A program made the translations under genes and the position numbers. 64,000 nt of DNA from Bacteroidetes bacterium GWF2_33_16 (GTDB lineage Bacteria; Bacteroidota; Bacteroidia; Bacteroidales; UBA12077). The notes beneath the pieces were generated by a model. It ran no database searches and was not told the DNA's origin. It saw nothing but the letters and a program-made list of their open reading frames with translations. The DNA is taken from positions 18,267-82,266 of the forward strand of contig MEOE01000014.1 in the NCBI GenBank assembly GCA_001768565.1, given 5' to 3'. Positions 48,655 through 55,501 of this stretch are shown here, one piece after another; positions within the stretch are counted from its first letter, which is position 1, and each line of letters begins with the position of its first letter.

Positions 48655-51447
48655 ATGAAATATATAACTTCTAAAAATTTGCTCATTTTTACTGTAGTTT
48701 TATTATTAAACAGTATTTTCTCTGTTGAACTTTTTTCTCAGAATGTAGCAGTTACCGATGATGATTCTTATACTGCCAATTCATCTGCAATACTTGATGT
48801 AAAATCGAATACCAAAGGATTACTAATTCCAAGGTTAACAACTGTTCAACGTGAAGCAATAAATCCAGCTGCAATTGGGTTACTGGTATTCGATACTGAT
48901 AAAAATTCATTTTATTATTATAGTGATGAAGAATGGCTTGCTTTACCACAAGTTAGTTCATCAACAGGAGTAAGCGATGCTCTTTTTGCTGTAAAAAATG
49001 CTGCAGGCGACACTATTTTTGCCGTATACAACGATGGGGTAAAAGTTGTTGTGCCTTATGGTACAAAAGGTAAAGTAGGTGGATTTGCTGTTAGCGGTCG
49101 CACACCTACAAAATTAGGAGAAGAAGGCTATTTACTTGTAACTCCTGATAGTACTCGTATTTTTGTAAATGAAGTGGATGTTAAGGGTAAAGTAGGCGGT
49201 TTTGCAGTAAGTGGACGTACTCCAACAAAAGGATTTACAAATAATTACATGGAGGTAACAAAAGACAGTACTCGAATTTATATTACAGAAGGATTAACAA
49301 AAGGCAAAGTAGGAGGATTTGCAGTAAGTGGAAGAACGCCAACAAAATCAAATGGTACAGATTATTTTAACATATCAGGAAAATCACAAGCTGAAGAAAT
49401 TAATAACGAATCCAGAATAATGTGGTATCCGGTAAAAGCAGCATTTCTTGCTGGTGAGGTACATGTAGGAACAGCCGATAGTGTTGGTACAAATTCAACT
49501 GCATTAGGTTACAGAACTATTGCTATGGGTAATTATTCACAAGCAATGGGTTTTATGGCACAATCATTAGGTTTAAACTCAACTGCAATAGGTAACTTTG
49601 CCATAGCGAAATCAAACAATTCTTTTGCATTTGGCGATAGTGCTCAGGCAATAAATACTGATGCTTATTCATTTGGAGCAGGAGCTATTGCTTCAGGTAT
49701 TGGAAGTTATGCTTTTGGTTCACAGGGTCGTGATACTTTAACCCTTGAACCAACATCTTTACCAACTATTGCTGAAGGTAATTATTCTTTTGCTATTGGA
49801 TTAGGTGCTTATGCAAAAGGAGATATTTCAATTTCAATAGGTAATAATACAACTGCCGAAGGTAAAAATTCTTTTGCATTGGGATCAAGTACCACAGCAA
49901 TCGGTGATTATTCAACTACAATGGGTCATGGATCACAAGCAAGTGGTTTATATTCACTTGCATTGGGAAACAATGCTATAGCAAGTGGTTATAGTTCAAC
50001 TGCAATAGGTCGCGATGTAGAAGCAAGCGCTGGTAGTTCTACAGTTATTGGTTTTGAATCAATAGCTAGCGGTGGCGGTGCTACTGCAATTGGTTCTTGG
50101 GCAACTGCTAGTGGAAGTGGTTCAATTTCCTTAGGTCTTTTATGTATTTCAAGTGGAATATATTCAACATCTATGGGAGAAGAAACTAAAGCTGTCGGTG
50201 AGACATCCACTTCAATGGGCTATAGAACGACTGCTAATGGAACTTATTCAACAACTATTGGGCAAGGAACTACTGCTGATGGACAATCTTCTTTTGCAAT
50301 GGGTGATCGCACAATAGCAAGTGGAAATCTTTCAGTTTCAATGGGGCGTTTTACAACAGCCCAGTCATATGCATCATTAGTTATTGGACGATATAATATT
50401 GTTTCTGGCACAACAACTTCATGGGTTGCAGCGGAACCATTATTCGTTGTTGGAAACGGGACAAGTTCTTTATCAAGAAATAATGCGCTGACCGTTTTGA
50501 AAAATGGAAATATAGGCTTTGGAACAGCAGATCCAACGCAAAAAATTGATATTGATGGTCAAATAAGAATTAGAGGTGGCAGCCCTGCTACTGGGAAAAT
50601 ACTTACATCTGATGTCGATGGTGTTGGTTCATGGAGTACTTTAGATTTATCTAATATTTCTGGAACTTTAACCGTCGCTAAAGGAGGAACTGGACATACT
50701 AGTCTTACTGCTAATAAAATTTTAGTAGGTAATGGTACTTCGGCTATTTTATACCCTTTAAATTTACACTGGGATAATACAAATAGCCGATTAGGTATAA
50801 AAAACACATCTCCTTTATATAATCTTGATGTTACAGGTACAGGTAGATTTACCTCAGATGTAAATTTAGCTACTTCTTCCGGCAATGTTGGAATTGGAAC
50901 AACAGCACCTGCTTATAAATTAGATTTGGTAGATAGTTATTGGAATGCTTCGGGAGGATATTTTGTGAGATTCAGAAATAATGGTGGTAATTATGCCGAT
51001 GGTATAAGAATTGAAACCGGAGACGTTAATGGTTCTGGTGCAGGATATAATGATATAATATATGTTTACTGTGGCGATGGCGATGGAACATGGGTTGGTT
51101 CAATTTATAGTCACGATGGTACATTATTGATGAATGGAAAATCAGCAAGTCCCACTAAAAATAGTGATATTAAAAATACAAATTCTGGATTAAATATTAT
51201 TAATCAACTAAATGTTGTTGACTATGATTTTAACAGCAAAACGAATACATATAAAACAGGTTTTATAGGTGAAGATGCTATAAAAGTTTTTCCTACGATG
51301 GTAAGATTAGAAGAAGAGACAGGTGAATATGGAGTTGCTAATTCTGCTCTTGTACCTGTGTTAACAAAAGCTATTCAAGAGCAACAATCTCAAATTGAAG
51401 AATTAAAAGCCGAACTCGAAGAGCTAAAATCGCTTTTAAAGAAATAG
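48655..51447 (+). CDS. secreted fibre-like protein 3 with YadA-head-like repeats and S74-like domain
   Basis: The 930-residue protein has a signal peptide (to about residue 29) and a phage-fibre-like head (SSAILDVKSNTKGLLIPRLT). The three GGFAVSGRTPTK modules follow (about 137-250), then about twenty 14-residue repeats of the type S-x-A-x-G-x-x-x-x-A-x-G (about 280-590). These resemble the left-handed beta-roll of YadA-type trimeric adhesin heads. A GKIGFGT/VGIGTT-type stalk and a C-terminal S74-like chaperone domain (about 835-930) with a coiled coil end the protein. The SDIK sequence at 837-840 lacks the usual Ser-x4-Lys spacing. Probably a trimeric surface fibre. Confidence 0.85.
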   Translation: MKYITSKNLLIFTVVLLLNSIFSVELFSQNVAVTDDDSYTANSSAILDVKSNTKGLLIPRLTTVQREAINPAAIGLLVFDTDKNSFYYYSDEEWLALPQVSSSTGVSDALFAVKNAAGDTIFAVYNDGVKVVVPYGTKGKVGGFAVSGRTPTKLGEEGYLLVTPDSTRIFVNEVDVKGKVGGFAVSGRTPTKGFTNNYMEVTKDSTRIYITEGLTKGKVGGFAVSGRTPTKSNGTDYFNISGKSQAEEINNESRIMWYPVKAAFLAGEVHVGTADSVGTNSTALGYRTIAMGNYSQAMGFMAQSLGLNSTAIGNFAIAKSNNSFAFGDSAQAINTDAYSFGAGAIASGIGSYAFGSQGRDTLTLEPTSLPTIAEGNYSFAIGLGAYAKGDISISIGNNTTAEGKNSFALGSSTTAIGDYSTTMGHGSQASGLYSLALGNNAIASGYSSTAIGRDVEASAGSSTVIGFESIASGGGATAIGSWATASGSGSISLGLLCISSGIYSTSMGEETKAVGETSTSMGYRTTANGTYSTTIGQGTTADGQSSFAMGDRTIASGNLSVSMGRFTTAQSYASLVIGRYNIVSGTTTSWVAAEPLFVVGNGTSSLSRNNALTVLKNGNIGFGTADPTQKIDIDGQIRIRGGSPATGKILTSDVDGVGSWSTLDLSNISGTLTVAKGGTGHTSLTANKILVGNGTSAILYPLNLHWDNTNSRLGIKNTSPLYNLDVTGTGRFTSDVNLATSSGNVGIGTTAPAYKLDLVDSYWNASGGYFVRFRNNGGNYADGIRIETGDVNGSGAGYNDIIYVYCGDGDGTWVGSIYSHDGTLLMNGKSASPTKNSDIKNTNSGLNIINQLNVVDYDFNSKTNTYKTGFIGEDAIKVFPTMVRLEEETGEYGVANSALVPVLTKAIQEQQSQIEELKAELEELKSLLKK

Positions 51448-51471
51448 CATTTCGTAAACCCATTAACTACA

Positions 51472-51529
51472 AAGGGACAATTCATTAAAGCAGAATTGTC
51501 CCTTACCATTTTGCAGTTTTTTTAATTAG
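51472..51529 (+). terminator. strong intrinsic terminator after fibre gene 3
   Basis: A perfect 12-bp stem (AAGGGACAATTC / GAATTGTCCCTT) with a 9-base loop is followed, after a short spacer, by TTTTTTT. Confidence 0.75.
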
Positions 51530-51552
51530 CTTTTCAAACTGAACCTAGGCAG

Positions 51553-51633
51553 CTACAATTCAACGCCAATTACTAAAATATCATCAACTTGATCGAAAGC
51601 ACCCTGCCAAAAATCGAGATTATCTTCGAGTAA
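51553..51633 (-). pseudogene. C-terminal fragment of a SpoIIE phosphatase gene
   Basis: On the minus strand this 26-codon open stretch reads LDFWQGAFDQVDDILVIGVEL before a stop. It matches the last residues of the phosphatases at 39324 and 41575 (FWKGDTEQIDDIVVVGIKI). A stop codon and unrelated sequence cut it off upstream. It is the end of a third SpoIIE gene, inverted relative to the intact pair. Confidence 0.7.
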
Positions 51634-51983
51634 TCAATGGTGATCGCCTAATGGGCGATGGAAATGTTTATCTGGGATCCTATGCTGGGAGAAACAATTT
51701 ATAAGGTAACTGGAATGTTTTTATTGGATATTCAGCAGGAATGAACGAATCAGCTTCTGAAAGATTATATATTGCAAATAATGATACTCCAAATCCCTTA
51801 ATATATGGTGAGTTTGATAACACTGTATTAAAACTTAATGCAAAAGTAAATATACGTGATTTTATGGTGCTCGAACCACGAAATACTGCACCTGATAATC
51901 CAGCTAAGGGAACAGTTTACTTCGATAATAACGATAACAAAGCCAAGATGTGGGATGGCATTATTTGGCAATCGTTGTGGTAA
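51633..51983 (+). pseudogene. 3' remnant of a fourth fibre gene
   Basis: The frame reads GDGNVYLGSYAGRNNL, an in-frame TAA at 51702-51704, then GNWNVFIGYSAGMNES and the full C-terminus ending NNDNKAKMWDGIIWQSLW, nearly identical to the end of fibre protein 1. Everything upstream of about 51633 is missing, replaced by the inverted SpoIIE fragment. An ATG at 51741 could in principle give an 80-residue peptide, but nothing suggests it is expressed. Confidence 0.8.
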
Positions 51984-51991
51984 CTTACCTT

Positions 51992-52075
51992 TTTTTGCCA
52001 CTAAGACAATGAGTTCACTAAGGTTTAAATATTATCTTTGTGTTTCTAAGTGTTCGAAGTGACTTAGTGGTAAAA
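51992..52075. repeat. inverted-repeat element, family C
   Basis: Ends TTTTGCCACTAAG (51993-52005) and CTTAGTGGTAAAA (52063-52075) are inverted copies with one mismatch. The middle carries further CTAAG/TTCGAAG-like degenerate units. Confidence 0.7.
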
Positions 52076-52085
52076 TTAATATACT

Positions 52086-52973
52086 ATGTTTTTTGTTCCT
52101 ATTCAATATAACGAACCTATATTTCGTCCTCCTGGCGAGGCACAGTCGGCTATTCTGCAAGTAACTATTGGATGCTCGTGGAACAAATGTGCCTTTTGCG
52201 AAATGTATACTTCCAAAAAATTCAGTACAAGACCTTTTGAGCAGATAAAATCAGATATTGAGAAACTGGCAAAAATATATTCGGGTGTTCGCAAAGTTTT
52301 TTTAGCCGATGGAGATGCTTTTGTTCTTTCGGCAAATAAGCTTATTCCAATTTTAGAGGAGATAAATAACCAGTTTGGGAAGATTCAGCGGATTTCGTCG
52401 TACGCTTTGCCCAAAGATATCATTACCAAATCGAACGATGAATTAATTCAATTGAAGAATCTTGGTTTGAAATTACTTTACATTGGAATTGAATCCGGTG
52501 ATGATAAATTGCTCCAACTTATTAATAAAGGGGAAACATTTAAATCGACTGTTGAAGGAATAACCAAAGCTCACAATGCTGGAATCGAAACATCTATAAT
52601 GATTATAAACGGACTGGGAGGGAGGAAATACAGTCATCAGCATGCTATTCGTTCTGCTGAGATTATAAACCAGATAAATCCTAAGTTTTTATCAACCTTA
52701 ACACTAAGTATGCCCTTTGGTTTGGATCATTTCGAATCAAGGTTTTCGGGTGATTATCAGCAACAAAGTATAAAGGAGCTTTTCGAAGAACTAAAACTCT
52801 TTATCGAAAACCTGAACGTGAATAATGTGATTTATCGCAGCGATCATGTTTCAAATAACCTGATTCTGAAAGGTAATTTGTCAAAGGATAAAGCTTTACT
52901 TTTAAATCAAATTGATGAAGCCATTCGAAATACTCCGGCTAATTTGTTTCCAGAAACCCCTGCCTTTCTGTAA
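52086..52973 (+). CDS. radical SAM protein
   Basis: The 295-residue protein has the radical-SAM cluster motif GCSWNKCAFCEMY near residue 30, then FLADGDAF (the GGE-like strand), SSYALPKDI and LLYIGIESGDDKLL, typical of the Elp3/MiaB-like barrel. It has no B12 or TRAM domain. Similar stand-alone proteins occur widely in Bacteroidota, with unknown substrates. It begins 10 bases after repeat family C and is not obviously in an operon. Confidence 0.86.
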   Translation: MFFVPIQYNEPIFRPPGEAQSAILQVTIGCSWNKCAFCEMYTSKKFSTRPFEQIKSDIEKLAKIYSGVRKVFLADGDAFVLSANKLIPILEEINNQFGKIQRISSYALPKDIITKSNDELIQLKNLGLKLLYIGIESGDDKLLQLINKGETFKSTVEGITKAHNAGIETSIMIINGLGGRKYSHQHAIRSAEIINQINPKFLSTLTLSMPFGLDHFESRFSGDYQQQSIKELFEELKLFIENLNVNNVIYRSDHVSNNLILKGNLSKDKALLLNQIDEAIRNTPANLFPETPAFL

Positions 52974-52975
52974 AA

Positions 52976-53057
52976 TGGAACGCGGATGACACAAATTAAA
53001 CAAATCCTCGCAGATTTGATTTGTTTAAATCTGTTATATCTGTGTTATTAGTGTTCT
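52976..53057. repeat. inverted-repeat element, family D
   Basis: GGAACGCGGATGACACAAATTAAACAAAT on the left is matched, in degenerate inverted form, by TTTGTTTAAATCTG...TGTGTTATTAGTGTTC on the right. It sits between the convergent radical-SAM and ABC-F genes and could serve as a terminator for both. Confidence 0.7.
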
Positions 53058-53068
53058 ATATGTGGAGG

Positions 53069-54709
53069 CTATTTTTTACTTCTTTCGAGTTCTTTCAGGT
53101 TATCCAGTTTTTTCTTTTCAAGGAATCCTTTAATATCATATAAATGTTCCTTCACTTTTTTGTTTCCAAATTCATAAACTTTCTGAGCTAATCCATCCAA
53201 GAAATCACGGTCATGCGAAACAAGGATAATTGTACCATCAAATTCCTGTAAAGCACTCTTTAATATGTCTTTAGTTTTCATATCAAGATGATTCGTAGGC
53301 TCATCAAGTATAAGTAAATTAACCGGTTCTAATAAAAGCTTTACCATTGCAAGTCGGGTTCTTTCGCCACCAGAAAGTACTTTCACCTTTTTCTGAATAT
53401 TATCGCCACTAAACATGAATGCTCCAAGCAAATCTTTTATTTTTGTTCTTATATCACCCTTGGCTACATCGTCGATAGTTTGAAATACAGTAAGGTTCTC
53501 ATCAAGCAACGATGCTTGATTTTGTGCAAAATATCCAATTAAAGTATTGTGTCCGAGAGTTAGCTTGCCATCGTATTCTATTTCGCCCATAATTGCTTTT
53601 ACGAGCGTTGTTTTTCCTTCACCATTTTTACCTACAAATGCAACACGTTCACCGCGTTCAATAGTAAGGCTTACATCATTAAAAACTATATGATCACCAT
53701 AGCTTTTCGACATGCTATCAAGAATTACCGGGTAACTACCCGAGCGTGGTGATGGTGGAAACTTTAGTCTAAGAGCCGAATTATCTTCATCATCTACTTC
53801 AACGATATCTAATTTTTCAAGCATTTTAAAACGCGACTGAACTTGCAAGGTTTTTGAATATGTACCTTTAAAACGGTCAATAAATTCTGTTGTATCTGCA
53901 ATCATTTTTTGTTGCTCATCAAAAGCTTTTTGCTGATGAACTCTGCGTTCTTTACGTAACTGAAGATAGCTGGAGTAATTTGCTTTATAATCGTAAATAC
54001 GCCCCATGGTAACTTCAATTGTGCGCGAAGTAATATTATCGACAAAAGCTCTATCGTGTGATATTACAATTACTGCTTTGGCGCTGTTAATTAAAAAATC
54101 TTCAAGCCATTGAATTGATTCAATATCGAGATGATTCGTGGGCTCATCAAGTAGAATAAGGTCAGGTTTTTGGAGAAGGATTTTAGCAAGTTCAATTCGC
54201 ATTCGCCATCCACCACTATATTCGCTGGTAGGTCTGTTAAAATCACTGCGAACAAATCCCAATCCCATTAATATTTTTTCGACTTCGGCATCGAAATTTG
54301 TTTCTGCAATTCCATAAAAATGTTCGCTTAGTGTTGAAACCTTTTCAATTATTTGGTAATACTCAGCTGATTCATAATCGGTTCGTGATGCTAATTGGTC
54401 ATTTAGTTCCTGTATCTCCTTTTCCATTGCAAAGATCTTAGCAAATGCCTGCGATGTTTCTTCGAATACAGTTCTATTATCCTCAGTCATTAAGTGCTGA
54501 GGCAGGTAAGCAATAATAGCATCTTTAGGTGCCGATATACGGCCCCGACTCGGTGTTTTTTCTCCGGCGATAATTTTAAGAATAGTTGATTTTCCTGCAC
54601 CATTCTTACCCATCAATGCTATCCTGTCTTTTTCATTTATTACAAACGAAATATCTTTAAAAAGAGTTGTTCCACCAAATTCAACCGTAAGTCCATCAAC
54701 TGAAATCAT
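53069..54709 (-). CDS. ABC-F family ATPase
   Basis: The cytoplasmic protein has two ABC ATPase domains and no membrane part. Walker A is GKNGAGKST (domain 1) and GKNGEGKTT (domain 2), the signature motifs are SGGWRMR and SGGERTR, and both Walker B motifs are LLDEPTNHLD. The inter-domain linker of about 80 residues is Lys/Arg-rich. ABC-F proteins act on the ribosome in translation or antibiotic protection; subgroup not assigned. I start it at MISVDGLTVEF (54709, 546 residues) because an upstream in-frame start at 54733 falls inside the -7 box. Confidence 0.93.
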   Translation of the reverse strand: MISVDGLTVEFGGTTLFKDISFVINEKDRIALMGKNGAGKSTILKIIAGEKTPSRGRISAPKDAIIAYLPQHLMTEDNRTVFEETSQAFAKIFAMEKEIQELNDQLASRTDYESAEYYQIIEKVSTLSEHFYGIAETNFDAEVEKILMGLGFVRSDFNRPTSEYSGGWRMRIELAKILLQKPDLILLDEPTNHLDIESIQWLEDFLINSAKAVIVISHDRAFVDNITSRTIEVTMGRIYDYKANYSSYLQLRKERRVHQQKAFDEQQKMIADTTEFIDRFKGTYSKTLQVQSRFKMLEKLDIVEVDDEDNSALRLKFPPSPRSGSYPVILDSMSKSYGDHIVFNDVSLTIERGERVAFVGKNGEGKTTLVKAIMGEIEYDGKLTLGHNTLIGYFAQNQASLLDENLTVFQTIDDVAKGDIRTKIKDLLGAFMFSGDNIQKKVKVLSGGERTRLAMVKLLLEPVNLLILDEPTNHLDMKTKDILKSALQEFDGTIILVSHDRDFLDGLAQKVYEFGNKKVKEHLYDIKGFLEKKKLDNLKELERSKK

Positions 54710-54730
54710 TTTGCCTTTTTTTGTGAGGCG

Positions 54731-54738
54731 CAAAGATA
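54731..54738 (-). promoter_or_regulatory. -7 box that fixes the ABC-F start
   Basis: TATCTTTG on the minus strand is an exact TAnnTTTG match 21 bases before the ATG at 54709. The more upstream possible start overlaps it and would not be transcribed. Confidence 0.6.
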
Positions 54739-54796
54739 GTATTTTACTCTTATCTTTTTAACCCCTTTTATAATGTTATAAAAATAGAATAAAAAA

Positions 54797-54823
54797 AGAT
54801 CCTGCAAATAGCAGAATCTTAGT
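54797..54823 (-). terminator. intrinsic terminator of the coiled-coil protein gene
   Basis: AAGATCCTGC pairs with GCAGAATCTT (one mismatch, 5-base loop); on the minus strand a run of T follows. Confidence 0.65.
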
Positions 54824-54844
54824 TTTAAAATATGTGTAAAAAGC

Positions 54845-55426
54845 TTATTCTTCCTTATTTTCGTAGGCTTCAAGTTTTTCTTTTGCTATTTCAAGTGCCT
54901 CTTGTGCATCTTTTAAAAGAGGTTTGTTTTGTTTCTCTTTCTCAATTCCTTTTTTTCTTGTAGTTTCTGCAGTTAGAAGCTTTTTATTTTCAGCGGCTAT
55001 TTTTTTATCAAATTCTTTCATCCCGGCAAGATATTCTTTGTCAAGTGCTTTCATTTCTTTGTCAATAGCTTTTACTTCATCGTCATCAGCTTTCTTTTTG
55101 CTTTTATCAAGATTTTTCATTTTGGCAGTTTGCTCTTTATTATAAGCAGCTTGTTCTTTTTCAAGTTCATCAAGATTGGTATTTGCTTCATTTTCCATTT
55201 CATCAGCTGCAGTAATCAATGAATCGGCACTGGCAAGTTTAGCCTGTATCTTATCAACTTTAATCTGAGCTTTCTGAACATTATCTTCTAGCTTTTTAAG
55301 TGCTAATTCTTCTTTGGTTAGAGTTGGAGCAGCTGTATTTTCTTGAGAATATGCATTAGGTTGAATAATAAATATAACAAAAACAAATACCAGCATAATT
55401 GAAAAAAGGGTAGAATTTCTTTTCAT
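54845..55426 (-). CDS. periplasmic coiled-coil protein
   Basis: The 193-residue protein has a signal peptide (MKRNSTLFSIMLVFVFVIFI, cut near YSQ, residue about 28). After that it is almost entirely Lys/Glu/Ala/Leu-rich heptads from about 38 to 190, a long coiled coil. No catalytic motif is present. It lies downstream of the Tricorn-like protease on the same strand, 75 bases away. Function unknown; a spacer or chaperone-like envelope role would fit. Confidence 0.75.
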   Translation of the reverse strand: MKRNSTLFSIMLVFVFVIFIIQPNAYSQENTAAPTLTKEELALKKLEDNVQKAQIKVDKIQAKLASADSLITAADEMENEANTNLDELEKEQAAYNKEQTAKMKNLDKSKKKADDDEVKAIDKEMKALDKEYLAGMKEFDKKIAAENKKLLTAETTRKKGIEKEKQNKPLLKDAQEALEIAKEKLEAYENKEE

Positions 55427-55501
55427 GATTTTATTTTTTAGGGTTTATTTAGATTTATACGTTTAATTAAAAAAATGGTTAATAATTGTTTTATTCTTTA
55501 T

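Noticed and set aside
44319..51447. Prophage tail-fibre cassette
   Set aside because: S74 domains and fibre repeats suggest phage, but there is no capsid, terminase, portal, integrase or lysis gene, and each protein has a bacterial signal peptide.
51741..51983. An 80-codon open frame as a real small gene
   Set aside because: It is the 3' end of a broken fibre gene; it lacks a signal peptide and a promoter, and the same frame continues upstream past a stop.
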